This document shows, piece by piece, positions 16,307 to 25,015 of a DNA stretch of 64,000 bases; position 1 is the first letter of the stretch; every line of letters starts with the position of its first letter. Origin of the DNA: DATFRY01 sp035489015 (lineage in GTDB: Bacteria > Myxococcota_A > Polyangia > Haliangiales > Haliangiaceae); assembly GCA_035489015.1 (NCBI GenBank), contig DATHKR010000074.1, forward strand, positions 52,943 through 116,942, given 5' to 3'. The translations under genes and the position numbers were made by a program. The notes beneath the pieces were generated by a model that saw only the letters and a list, made by a program, of their open reading frames with translations, ran no database searches and had not been told where the DNA came from.

Positions 16307-16364
16307 GGTGGCGCACGACTGAGATGTTGTTGCAGTTCTCTGGGTGACTGCGCCGGAGACAAAT

Positions 16365-16672
16365 AGTTCGAGGAGTCGAGTTGAGTGGCTGCTGGATCGT
16401 GGATCCGCAATGAACAGGAAATCGCGGGCTATGGCCCGCGAGAGGCCTTCTAGCCCGTGTTCCAGACGATCTGCCACATGTCGGCGAGGGTCTGCAAACG
16501 CGACGGAGATTGCGAGTTCGAGGCGCGCAATCCGAGTCGACTGGGTGATCTCTCGCAGAGAGCAATGACCAGGAGAGCGCGGGCTCGCGCCGGCGCACAC
16601 TCCGATGCCCAGTTCGAGAATTAAGTCCGAATTAAGTTCGAGGAGTCCAGTCCGAGTGACTGGACTCCTCGA
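16365..16672. repeat. Three decayed repeats of the ABC gene 3' end
   Basis: A unit starting AGTTCGAGG recurs at 16365, 16515 and 16635. The first two are followed by a sequence resembling the last 50-60 bases of the ABC gene (GCAATGA..AGGA..GCGGGC). In addition 16451-16485 matches 16848-16882 (31 of 35 bases by eye), which encodes the DMWQIV region near the ABC signature. Frames are broken. This looks like partial duplication followed by deletion, so the region is a gene graveyard rather than a regulator. Confidence 0.6.
16639..16671 (-). terminator. Terminator-like hairpin after the exporter operon
   Basis: A perfect 14-bp inverted repeat (16639-16652 / 16658-16671) with a five-base CGAGT loop starts one base after the ABC stop. 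The following bases (AACTTAATTCGG on the minus strand) are AT-rich but lack a long T run, so it is a weaker terminator or an mRNA 3' end stabiliser. Confidence 0.6.
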
Positions 16673-18772
16673 TCACGGATGAGCAATGACGAGGAGCGTG
16701 CGGGCCCGCGCCCGCACGCACTCCATGGCCTGGATGGCCGACTCGGGATCCAGGTTGGAGAAGCTCTCGTCGAGGATGACCACTTCGCTGTCCTGCAGGA
16801 TAGCGCGGGCCATGAACAGCCGGCTCTTCTCTCCGTGCGAGAGCTGCCAGCCCGTGTCGCCGACGATCTGCCACATGTCGGCCGGCATCCGCTCGATCAG
16901 CGGTCCCAGCCCGAGCTCGTGGCAGACCTGCCGCGCGAGGGACAGGTCACTCGGGGAGGGGGGCCAGGCCCGGCCCATGAGCAGGTTGAAGGCGAAGGTC
17001 TCGCTCATGACGTGGTTCTCGTGAAACTGAGGCGCTCCGGCGATTCGTCGGCGCCACCCCTCGCTTCCGAGGGTCACTCGATCCAGGCCGGCGCTCATGA
17101 GGTTCCCCGCGCTCTGCGAGCGGAGGCCGAGCAGGAGCGCGGCGAGGGTCGACTTGCCCCCACCGGATGGGCCCTGGATGAGGACGCGCTCGCCGGCTCG
17201 CACCACCAGGTCGCAGCCGCGCAGGACCGGCGTGTCCCGTGCGGCGTGACGGAACTCGAGCCCGGAGGTCTCGACGGCGATGCCCCGCCCGCTGCCCGCC
17301 GACAGCACCGCGTCGGGCGCGGCGAGGAGCTCGCCGCGCGCGGCGGCGCCGTAGGTGAGGGCGACCCGCCGCCAGGCGATGACGGCGCCGGCGATCCGCG
17401 TGATGCCGTCGACCAGCCGACCCAGCGACTGCCAGACCAGGAGCAGGCCGCCCATCGACACCGCGAGGTCGGCCGGATCGGCGCCGGACACGAAGGCGGG
17501 CGCCAGGGCGATCATCGAGGCGATGAGCCAGCCGCGCGGCACCAGCACGAGCAGCGCCGCGTTGACGCCGTCGAACGCGACCGACCGGTGCTGGTAGCTC
17601 CACAGCACGGCGTCCTCGCTGTCGTGCCAGCGGCTCGGGTGCTCCTGGGCCAGGCGAGTGCGATGGCCGACCATGCGCTCGATCGTCTCGTCGGTCAGTC
17701 GCAGGCGCTCATCGGTCCAGGCCCGCTGGCTGTTGACCAGGCGGCGGCCGAGCCAGAGCGTGCCGCCCAGCCAGGCGACCAGCACCGGCAGGTGGATGAG
17801 GCCAGCAGCTCCGGCGCCGAGGATCACCGCCGCGACCAGGATCTCCATCGCGGCCAGCGCGCCGATCAGGCCGCCGCCGAACGCCAGCCGCTCGACCTCC
17901 TCCGACTCGATGACCCGGCCGAGCAGCCGACCGACTCCCTCGGTGGCGACCTCGTCCGGCTCGAGCCGGATGCTGCCGCGCAAGAGGCGCCGCTTGAGCA
18001 GAGCGCCGACGCCGGTGGTGAGGACGCCCTGCGACCAGGTCGTCAGCATGCGCAGCGGCAGGATGGTGAGGAGGAGCAGCGCCCAGGCCGCCAGCCAGCC
18101 GCGATCGAGCCGGCCCTCGAGCAGCCCCTTGCCGAGGACCCACCACGCCAGCACGTAGGCGGCGAACTGGGCCAGGTGGGCGGACGCCAGCGACACCAGC
18201 GGCCGCGCCAGGCGGGCCCGGCGGGCCTGGCGCCAGAGCGGCGCCCCCGGCGGGAGCCGCAGCAGCCACCCCCGTGCGCCCATCTGCCCGGACACGAGCT
18301 CCCCCACCATGTGCTGGTGGGCCCGCGCGCGCCGGTCGGCGGGAATGGCGGCGTCGGCCAGCACGCGCTCGATGCGCGCGCGCAGCTCCGGGTCCACGCC
18401 GGGCAGGACCTGCTCGGACACATGCTCCAGCGGGACGGCGCAGGTGCCGCCGGCCGGGTCGAGCAGGAGCAGCCGGCCGCGCCGCGCCGCGACCACCGCC
18501 AGGACGCCGCCTCCATGGGCGAGCAGCGCCGGAGGCGAGTTCGACAGCAGCTCCGCCGCGTCCGCCCGGCTGGCCACGACCGGATCGAGCTCGAGGCCGA
18601 TCAGCCGGCCGGCGGCCTCCAGCCATGTATCGAGCTCGCGGTCGCCGAGCTGCGCCGGCGCGGCCGGGTTGGCGACCGAACCGGCGCGGGCGAGCCGGGC
18701 CGCGACCGCGAGCGCGATCACCGCGTCACCGAGCCGGGCCAGCGGCCAGACGAGCTGCTCGAGCGGCTTCAC
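16673..18772 (-). CDS. ABC exporter (TMD-NBD) without peptidase, peptide export
   Basis: 699 residues, GTG start overlapping the stop of the C39-ABC gene (GTGA). The N-terminal 160 residues form a soluble domain with no C39 Cys. Five to six membrane segments follow (YVLAWWVLGKGLL, GWLAAWALLLLTILPL, ALAAMEILVAAVILGAGAAG), then a complete NBD: Walker A IQGPSGGGKSTLA, Q-loop AGAPQFHEN, signature QLSHGEKSRLF, Walker B VVILDES and a terminal H-switch LVIAHP, where the protein stops. This is the layout of the second, peptidase-less subunit in NHLM-type bacteriocin export pairs. It should pair with the upstream C39-ABC protein. The end immediately after the switch His is abrupt. Confidence 0.85.
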   Translation of the reverse strand: MKPLEQLVWPLARLGDAVIALAVAARLARAGSVANPAAPAQLGDRELDTWLEAAGRLIGLELDPVVASRADAAELLSNSPPALLAHGGGVLAVVAARRGRLLLLDPAGGTCAVPLEHVSEQVLPGVDPELRARIERVLADAAIPADRRARAHQHMVGELVSGQMGARGWLLRLPPGAPLWRQARRARLARPLVSLASAHLAQFAAYVLAWWVLGKGLLEGRLDRGWLAAWALLLLTILPLRMLTTWSQGVLTTGVGALLKRRLLRGSIRLEPDEVATEGVGRLLGRVIESEEVERLAFGGGLIGALAAMEILVAAVILGAGAAGLIHLPVLVAWLGGTLWLGRRLVNSQRAWTDERLRLTDETIERMVGHRTRLAQEHPSRWHDSEDAVLWSYQHRSVAFDGVNAALLVLVPRGWLIASMIALAPAFVSGADPADLAVSMGGLLLVWQSLGRLVDGITRIAGAVIAWRRVALTYGAAARGELLAAPDAVLSAGSGRGIAVETSGLEFRHAARDTPVLRGCDLVVRAGERVLIQGPSGGGKSTLAALLLGLRSQSAGNLMSAGLDRVTLGSEGWRRRIAGAPQFHENHVMSETFAFNLLMGRAWPPSPSDLSLARQVCHELGLGPLIERMPADMWQIVGDTGWQLSHGEKSRLFMARAILQDSEVVILDESFSNLDPESAIQAMECVRARARTLLVIAHP

Positions 18773-21423
18773 CCGCGCTCCGTCTCGCTGAGCGTCCCCC
18801 GCTCGAGGCGCAGCCGCCGCCAGCGCTCGCCGGACCAGAGCTCGTCGCGCAGCCGGCGGTCAGCCGCCGCCAGCCGGGCGTAGCGCGAGCCGGGCCGGGC
18901 CAGGAGATCGACGGGGCGGCCGTCCTCGACCAGGCGCGACCCCTCGATGACGACCACGCGGTCGAACTCGATCGTGTCGGCCACGTCGTGGGTCACGCAC
19001 AGGAGCGTGGCCCCCGGCCACCAGCTCCGCGCCGCGGCCATGAGCGCCTGCCGGGTGTCGCGGTCGAGCCCGCTGAACGGCTCGTCGAGCAGCACCAGGC
19101 GCGGCTCCGATCGCAGCATGGCCCGCGCAAGCCGCAGGCGCTGTGCCTCGCCGGCCGAGAGGAGCCCGCCGTTCTCGCCGATCTGGGTCTGCAGGCCGCC
19201 GGGCAGGCGCTCGAGCACCGCGCTCAGCCGGGACGCCACCATCGCCTCCGACAGCGGTGCCCCGTCGGGGCTGCCGCGGCCGTAGAGCAGGTTGTCGAGC
19301 ACGGAGCGGTTCCACAGCTGCACGCTCGGATCCAGCCAGGCGGTCTGCCGCCGGAGCTCGACGAGCTGGGAGTCGAGGTCGCGTCCGTCGACCTCGACCC
19401 GACCGCGACTGGGCCGGTGCCAGCCGAGCAGGAGCCCGAGCAGGGAGGACTTGCCGGCGCCCGACGGGCCGACCACCGCGACCTGCTCGCCAGGCGCGAT
19501 CGCCAGGTCGAGGCCTTCGAGCAGGACGTGCCCGCTCGCCTCGACGGTGGCGTGGCGAATGTGGATGGCCGTCGCTGATCCGGCAGGGGTGGGCAGGGAG
19601 TCGTCGCCCGCCGCCGTCTCCTCCGGCGCGCGCAGCGGCTCGAGCAGGCGGAGGACCGCGCTCCTCAGGATCGGGTACTGGCGCACCGACGCCGCCACCT
19701 GCTGGCCCAGGACCGGCAGGCTGAGGGCCCAGTAGACCAGGAGCAGGGTCCCGGCCAGATCCCGCCGCGCGACCGCGAACACCATGAGCGCGCCGAGCGC
19801 CAGGCCGCTGCCGACCAGGAGTCCCTCCGTCCACGTCGCGGTCGCGTGGACCCGCAGGGCGGCGCGGCTCCACTCGACCAGGGTCGCCTCGTGCTCGCGC
19901 TCGACGGCGTTCCGCGCGCCGTGCACCCGGATCGGCACCAGGCCGAGCAGCGCGTCGAAGTAGAAGCGGGACAGCGCGGCGGCGTGGGTCCTGAGCCTGA
20001 GGTCGCGCTCGGCCAGGGCCGGTTCGAAGAGGAGCGGGAGGCCGATCGAGAGGAGCGCGACCAGAAACGCGAGCGGGGCGATCCCCGGCTCCAGCCACGC
20101 GATGGCGGCGGCGGTCAGGACCAGCTGGGCGGAGGCGCGCAGGAAGGTGAGCCCGAGGAAGGGCAGGATCCGGATCCACCACAGGTGGTGGCCGCGCTCC
20201 GCCATGTCGGAGACCAGCCGGCTGTGGAAGTAGCGGTCGGTCAGCCGCGGGATCTTGTCGAGGAACGCGACGCGCAGCCGGAGCTCGATGGTGCGGCCGA
20301 GGTGGAGCGCGCCGGCGGCGAGCGGCCACTCGAGCGCCATGCCGATGGCGAGCACGGCGACGAGCGCGCCGAGGGCGCCGAGTCGATGCGGGGTGGTGCC
20401 CAGCTCGCCGGAGACGACCAGGAGGGAGCGGAGCAGGACCGCCTCGAGCGGGACCAGGGCCGACGCGGCGACGAGCGCCACCACCAGGAGGGCCAGGTTG
20501 CGGCGGTCATCCCGCGACACCAGATCGAGGACCGCCCGGATCGGGTGCAGCTCCTGCTCGCTCAGGGTCGCGGCCAGCTCGCGCGGCAGCGCCGAGAGAT
20601 CGATCGCCCCGCGGCGCCGGCCGCGGATCCGGATCAGCACCGCGCCGACCAGGACGAGCCGCTCGTCATCCGACTCGGCCGGATCGACCGACCAGAACGG
20701 CGCCGGGATGACCGCGCCGCCGCCCGGCTCGGCCGCCTCGCGCGCCATGCGGTCGACGATCGCCAGCGCCTCGCGGCCGGGCCGGATCGCGCCCGCCCGC
20801 ACCAGCGACGCGGCGGCCCGGATCGCCCCGTCGAGCGCCGCGCCGCTGCGCCATCCCGGGTCGGCCAGCGCCCGGGCGCATAGCCGGTGCCGCTCCTCCT
20901 GGGCGATGGAGAGGGCGTCCATCCGGGCCGCGAGCGTCTCCTGCATCTCCTCGCCGGCGAACCACGCCCGCCACTCTCCCGCCGGCACCGGCTGGCGATG
21001 GCGGTAGAGCTGGTCGAGCAGGGCCCGCCGGTGCATCCATATCCGGCCGCGCGCCGGGTCCATCACCTGGACCCACGGCCCGACGATCGACCAGACCACC
21101 AGGAAGTGGGTGGCGCCGACCGAGGTCCGCACCACGACGATCGCGGGGAGCGCGCGCGCGGCCGGCTCGAGGAGGTGGTCGAACGGCAGCATCGTCTCCT
21201 CGGCGTCGAGGCCGAGCATCCGGGCCACCTCGTCGATCGTGCTGATGGAGGTGCCGTCGACGGCGGTCTGGCATGCCTCGCGCAGGCGGCCGTAGCTGGC
21301 CGGGATGCCGAACCCGCGCAGCGCGCACAGGAGCGAGGCCGGGCCGCAGTCCATCATCGAGGTCTGGATGACCTCCGGGGCGATGCGGCGCGCGCCGCGC
21401 GAGACCGGCGCCGCCGCTCTCAT
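18769..21423 (-). CDS. C39 peptidase-containing ABC exporter (bacteriocin processing/export)
   Basis: 884 residues. The ATG at 21423 overlaps the HlyD stop (ATGA). An intact C39 domain is at the N-terminus: QTSMMDCGPASLL (Cys26), GATHFLVVW (His106), VMDPARG (Asp122), the Cys-His-Asp site that cleaves leaders after double Gly. A cyclic-nucleotide-like or linker region follows (about 170-290), then six membrane segments and an NBD with VGPSGAGKSS, LLSAGEAQRLRLARAML and LVLLDEPFSGLD. It exports and matures ribosomal peptides across the inner membrane, together with HlyD and the second ABC protein. The only small peptide gene nearby with a Gly-Gly is at 16020-16190. Confidence 0.9.
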   Translation of the reverse strand: MRAAAPVSRGARRIAPEVIQTSMMDCGPASLLCALRGFGIPASYGRLREACQTAVDGTSISTIDEVARMLGLDAEETMLPFDHLLEPAARALPAIVVVRTSVGATHFLVVWSIVGPWVQVMDPARGRIWMHRRALLDQLYRHRQPVPAGEWRAWFAGEEMQETLAARMDALSIAQEERHRLCARALADPGWRSGAALDGAIRAAASLVRAGAIRPGREALAIVDRMAREAAEPGGGAVIPAPFWSVDPAESDDERLVLVGAVLIRIRGRRRGAIDLSALPRELAATLSEQELHPIRAVLDLVSRDDRRNLALLVVALVAASALVPLEAVLLRSLLVVSGELGTTPHRLGALGALVAVLAIGMALEWPLAAGALHLGRTIELRLRVAFLDKIPRLTDRYFHSRLVSDMAERGHHLWWIRILPFLGLTFLRASAQLVLTAAAIAWLEPGIAPLAFLVALLSIGLPLLFEPALAERDLRLRTHAAALSRFYFDALLGLVPIRVHGARNAVEREHEATLVEWSRAALRVHATATWTEGLLVGSGLALGALMVFAVARRDLAGTLLLVYWALSLPVLGQQVAASVRQYPILRSAVLRLLEPLRAPEETAAGDDSLPTPAGSATAIHIRHATVEASGHVLLEGLDLAIAPGEQVAVVGPSGAGKSSLLGLLLGWHRPSRGRVEVDGRDLDSQLVELRRQTAWLDPSVQLWNRSVLDNLLYGRGSPDGAPLSEAMVASRLSAVLERLPGGLQTQIGENGGLLSAGEAQRLRLARAMLRSEPRLVLLDEPFSGLDRDTRQALMAAARSWWPGATLLCVTHDVADTIEFDRVVVIEGSRLVEDGRPVDLLARPGSRYARLAAADRRLRDELWSGERWRRLRLERGTLSETERG

Positions 21424-22574
21424 TCGGCGACCAGGCCGGTGGTGCGGACGACCAGCTCGGCCGGGGAGACCTCCTCGAGCACGACCTCGACCCGGCCGAT
21501 CAGTCCGTGCCCGATCGGGATGGCGGCGGTCTGCCGGCGGGCGAGCGCGAGCTCGACCCGGATGCGGCCGTCGAGCGGCTCGCTCGCCACCGCGGTCACC
21601 GCCGCCTCGAGCAGCCCGTACTCGGTCCACGGGAAGCCGGCCACGCGCATGCGTGCCGGCTGGCCGGCGCGCAGCCGTCCAACCACGTCGGACGGGGCGA
21701 AGTCGGCCACGACGTGGAGGTCGCCCTCCGGCGTGATCGACGCGATCCGCTGCCCGACCTCGACGACCGAACCCAGCTGCGGGGCGCGGATCTCGCCGAG
21801 GTGGCCGGCGATCGGGGCGCGCACGGTATGACGGGCGCGCTCGTCCTCGATGCGCCGGACCTCGACGGAGGCGCGGGCGCGGTCGCTCTCGAGCGCGGCC
21901 AGGTCGGCCTCCAGGCCGGCGGTCTCCGCCCGATCCTGGGCGATCTGGCGGCCCATGCCGGCGCGCAGCCCGTCGAGCCGCCGGTCGCGCGCGGCGGTCG
22001 CGGCGCGCTGCTGGACCAGGCTGGCCCTGGCGCGCTCGCGCTCGGCCGACGCGACCAGCCCGCTCTTGTGCAGGCGGTCGGCGCGCCGGCTCTCCTTGGC
22101 GGCCAGCCTGGCCCCGGCGCTGGTCTCGCGCCGGAGCATCCGCGCCTCGGCGATCCCCGCCGCCCCGCCGCGCTCCGCCTCGGCCAGGGCGGACTGGCGC
22201 GCCGCGATCTCGCTCCTCACCGCCGCGATCTGCGCGTCCAGGTGGTGCGTGCGCGAGGTGGCCTCCTCCAGGCGGAGGGTCACGTCGGTGGTGTCGAGGA
22301 CCAGGAGCGGCTCACCGGCGCGGACCAGCTGGCCGACCGGGAGATGGACCGAGGCCACGCGTCCGGCCACCAGCACGTCGACCGGGTGGACCTGGGCGCG
22401 CGACTGGACCCGCGCGCTCTCGCTGACCGCGTAGATCGGGACCCGGGCGAGCGTGAACCAGAGCGCCCACAGCGCGGACAGCGCGGCCACGACTCCCGCC
22501 ATGCCCCAGCGCCGCCGCCACCGCCGCGAATCGACCGACAGCGCTGCGAGCGTCTGTCGAAATGCCGACGCCAT
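21420..22574 (-). CDS. HlyD-family membrane fusion protein
   Basis: 384 residues. One membrane helix (WGMAGVVAALSALWALWFTL, about 24-43), then a biotinyl-lipoyl half domain (VDVLVAGRVASVHLPVGQLV), a coiled coil of about 130 residues, the second half (RHTVRAPIAGHLGEI) and a beta-barrel. This is the periplasmic adaptor of type I secretion. It is first in the exporter operon, coupled by four bases to the C39-ABC gene. A TATACT hexamer lies eleven bases before the ATG (22586-22591), which would give an almost leaderless message; no good -35 box is seen. An outer-membrane TolC is not in the window. Confidence 0.88.
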   Translation of the reverse strand: MASAFRQTLAALSVDSRRWRRRWGMAGVVAALSALWALWFTLARVPIYAVSESARVQSRAQVHPVDVLVAGRVASVHLPVGQLVRAGEPLLVLDTTDVTLRLEEATSRTHHLDAQIAAVRSEIAARQSALAEAERGGAAGIAEARMLRRETSAGARLAAKESRRADRLHKSGLVASAERERARASLVQQRAATAARDRRLDGLRAGMGRQIAQDRAETAGLEADLAALESDRARASVEVRRIEDERARHTVRAPIAGHLGEIRAPQLGSVVEVGQRIASITPEGDLHVVADFAPSDVVGRLRAGQPARMRVAGFPWTEYGLLEAAVTAVASEPLDGRIRVELALARRQTAAIPIGHGLIGRVEVVLEEVSPAELVVRTTGLVAE

Positions 22575-22679
22575 TCGAAGACGGCAGTATACCGATCCGC
22601 GCCCGATGGACAGTCATCGTGGGCCGTTACTCGATGGCGACAAGGTCGCGCATTCCCCGACAACCGGGGCCTTCGTCGG

Positions 22680-24965
22680 CTATTCGGCGGCGATCGCCGC
22701 CCCGCGGGCCTCGGCGCGCTCCCACATGCGCAGGTAGGCCTCGGCGGAGCGGAACAGCGGCTCGAGCTCGGCGTCGGTGACGCCGTCGCGGCGCACGTCC
22801 TCGATGAGCTCGGGCAGGAGCCCGAGGTGGATCATGCCCTCGGTGTTGAAGTCGACGGTGCGGTTGCCGAGCTGGGGCTCGGTGAGGGTGACATCACCGC
22901 CGTAGGAGGCGAACGGGTAGGTGATGGGGTTGGCCTGCTCGACGTCGCCGCACTCGCTGTCGGGCCCGAAGCGAGGCCGCGGGCCGCCGGCGAAGCCGTT
23001 CAGGTCGAAGCCGAAGCCCTCGCCCGGGTAGCCGCCGTTGGCCACGATCTCGGCCACCCGCGCGCGCAGCGAGTCGCCCATCGCGCCGGCGCGGTCGGCC
23101 GCGGCGCAGCGGCCGAGGTCGAGCGCGGACACGCCGCCGAGCTGGTAGATGAGGCCGCGGTTGGTGTTGCCGTGGCTGCCGACCGCCGGGTAGTCGTTCT
23201 CGACCAGGAGCTCGTAGGCCCGCACGTACGAGCGCTTCGGCATGTGGTCGACCTCGATGAGCATGCCGCGCTTCATCATCTCGAGCAGCAGGGTCTCGCC
23301 GAGCGGGGTGAGGCCGGCGTTCTGGCAGTACTCGCCCTCGAGAGGCGGATCCATCAGCGCGGTCAGGAAGGGCGCGAGCGCGCCGAGCGGATCCGCGGCG
23401 AAGCCGGACAGGTCGTTGGGCGCCGGCGCGGCGTACTCGTCGCGCGGCTGGTTCAGGCCGCCGAAGATCACCCCGCCGTGATCGAAGACCGACGGCGAGT
23501 CGGGGCAGTCCTGGACGAAGTTGGAGAAGTGGCCGCTGTTCACGAAGCTGCCCAGCTGCCCCACGTTGCGGTCGCCGTCGCCGGCGGAGAACGCGTTGTC
23601 GAACTTGTGCACCGGGAACAGCACGCGCACGCCGAGCTCGTGATAGCGGTCGAGCTCGGCCCTCACCCTGTCCGCGTCGCAGGCGGGGACGCCCGGCGGC
23701 GGGGTCAGGAAGCAGTCGAACAGGTTCGAGGTCTCGATGCCGAGGACCACCGCCAGCTTGCCCTCGGTGATGACCGCGCGCGCCTCGGCCGGGCTCTCGA
23801 CCACGCGGAACCAGCCCTCGCCCGGGCCGCCCGACTGCGCGTCGATGTAGCGCTCGAGGTTGCGCGTCTCGGCGATGATGCGGTCGACGTTCACCATGTC
23901 GTTGCAGGCGTAGCGCACCGACTGCACGCCGAGCCCGGTGATGAGGTCGCACAGCACCGAGTTGGTGGTCGCGTGCTGCACGAGGAGGCGCAGACCGCCG
24001 CGGTAGGCGCGCTCCAGCCAGCGGTAGTACTGGGTCTGGTGGGTCGCCCGCTTCCACGTGTTGGGCCAGTCGGTGAACTCCGGGTAGCCGTCGGGGACGT
24101 GGTCGAACTCCGGGGTCATCCTGGTCAGGAACAGATCGAGCAGCGTGCTGGTCTGGAGGTCGCCGAGCCCGGAGAAGGCGTAGCCCACCAGATCCAGCCG
24201 GCCTTCGTCGCCGTGGAAGGGCGCGCAGCTGGGCAGGGCCTTCTCCACGCCGAGCCGGTGGAAGGGTGACCCGTGGAAGATGCCGCCGCCTCCGAAGCCG
24301 AAGTTGGTGAACAGGTGCGAGTGGGTCTCGACGATGCCGTAGACGTCGCCGTCGTCCCAGGTGGTGCGCGTGATCTCGCCCTCGGCATCGACGGTGAGCT
24401 CGGGGAAGTCGCTGCAGCCGGTGGCCTCGGAGAGGGTGATCACCGCCGCCTCCGACTCCTCGGCCGCGAGGCCGGTGGTGGTCAGGTACTGGCCGCTGGC
24501 CAGGTGGTGGAGCTGGAAGCGGGTCGGATCGGCGGCGCTGACCTCGAGCTGCCACTCCGCCGGCGAGACGAAGGTGTCGTCGAGGAGGTCGAGATCCGAG
24601 GTCAGGGTCTCGGCGCGGGAGAGCCCACCGCTCTCGCCGACCAGGTAGTGACGGTCGGCCGAGTAGAGGAGGTACGTGGCCAGGTCGGAGGCGCGGAGGA
24701 GGAAGCGCTCGCCGGATTCCTCGCTGGCGGCGCTGAAGGCGTAGCCGGCGCCGTCGTCGGTGGCCTCGAGCCAGCGCGGCTCGGTGCCGCCGGGCGCGAT
24801 CGCGTCGACCACGAAGCAGCCGCCGGCGACCCCGTGGATCCCCCCGACGTCCGGCCCGGGCCCGGGCGGCTCACCGGGCGTCTCCGACGGAAAGTCGCCA
24901 CATGCCGTCAGCGAGAGGAAGAGGAGGGGCGCGATGACCCCGGAGACGCGGTTGCGGGCGGCCAT
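22680..24965 (-). CDS. Membrane dipeptidase (M19)-like amidohydrolase lipoprotein
   Basis: 761 residues. Lipoprotein signal IAPLLFLSLTAC, a Pro-rich linker, and a 150-residue beta-rich domain (FLLRASDLATYLLYSADRHY, FQLHHLASGQYLTTTG) that resembles a ricin- or fascin-like trefoil. Then a metal-dependent hydrolase: IVETHSHLFTNFGFG (first HxH), HKFDNAFSAGD, IEVDHMPKRSYVRAYELL, PAVGSHGNTNRG. The order of His motifs fits the M19 renal dipeptidase branch of the amidohydrolase superfamily, though the insertions are long. It would act outside the cytoplasm on an unknown amide or dipeptide. It ends 105 bases before the HlyD start and seems unrelated to that operon. Confidence 0.78.
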   Translation of the reverse strand: MAARNRVSGVIAPLLFLSLTACGDFPSETPGEPPGPGPDVGGIHGVAGGCFVVDAIAPGGTEPRWLEATDDGAGYAFSAASEESGERFLLRASDLATYLLYSADRHYLVGESGGLSRAETLTSDLDLLDDTFVSPAEWQLEVSAADPTRFQLHHLASGQYLTTTGLAAEESEAAVITLSEATGCSDFPELTVDAEGEITRTTWDDGDVYGIVETHSHLFTNFGFGGGGIFHGSPFHRLGVEKALPSCAPFHGDEGRLDLVGYAFSGLGDLQTSTLLDLFLTRMTPEFDHVPDGYPEFTDWPNTWKRATHQTQYYRWLERAYRGGLRLLVQHATTNSVLCDLITGLGVQSVRYACNDMVNVDRIIAETRNLERYIDAQSGGPGEGWFRVVESPAEARAVITEGKLAVVLGIETSNLFDCFLTPPPGVPACDADRVRAELDRYHELGVRVLFPVHKFDNAFSAGDGDRNVGQLGSFVNSGHFSNFVQDCPDSPSVFDHGGVIFGGLNQPRDEYAAPAPNDLSGFAADPLGALAPFLTALMDPPLEGEYCQNAGLTPLGETLLLEMMKRGMLIEVDHMPKRSYVRAYELLVENDYPAVGSHGNTNRGLIYQLGGVSALDLGRCAAADRAGAMGDSLRARVAEIVANGGYPGEGFGFDLNGFAGGPRPRFGPDSECGDVEQANPITYPFASYGGDVTLTEPQLGNRTVDFNTEGMIHLGLLPELIEDVRRDGVTDAELEPLFRSAEAYLRMWERAEARGAAIAAE

Positions 24966-25015
24966 CGAAAACGGACGCTAACCCGACCGTTTCTGGAAGT
25001 CGAGCGCCCGGCGGA

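Larger units (their letters stand above)
16191..16672. other. 482-bp gap: peptide-gene leader and degenerate copies of the ABC gene end
   Basis: No convincing gene. The 16191-16320 part is relatively AT-rich and should hold the promoter and leader of the small peptide gene (RBS at about 16199-16204). It includes a perfect 12-bp palindrome GTAATCGATTAC (16295-16306) and a CTTGCG/CGCAAG inverted pair (16215-16220 and 16233-16238). The 16365-16672 part holds repeated, decayed copies of the 3' end of the ABC gene (listed separately). Confidence 0.6.

Noticed and set aside
16187..16600. A 137-codon minus-strand frame upstream of the peptide gene
   Set aside because: No RBS or motif, composition unlike coding DNA here, and it covers decayed repeats of the ABC gene. 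Only the overlapping short gene at 16020-16190 is supported.
18769..21630. A start 69 codons upstream for the C39-ABC protein
   Set aside because: The extension is Arg/Gly-rich and lies inside the HlyD gene. The ATG at 21423 overlaps the HlyD stop and puts the C39 Cys at the normal position.
11791..22574. A classical NHLP/Nif11 or lanthipeptide cluster
   Set aside because: No LanM/LanB-type, radical SAM or YcaO gene and no Nif11 or nitrile-hydratase leader. The only plausible precursor is the Cys-ended 56-mer.
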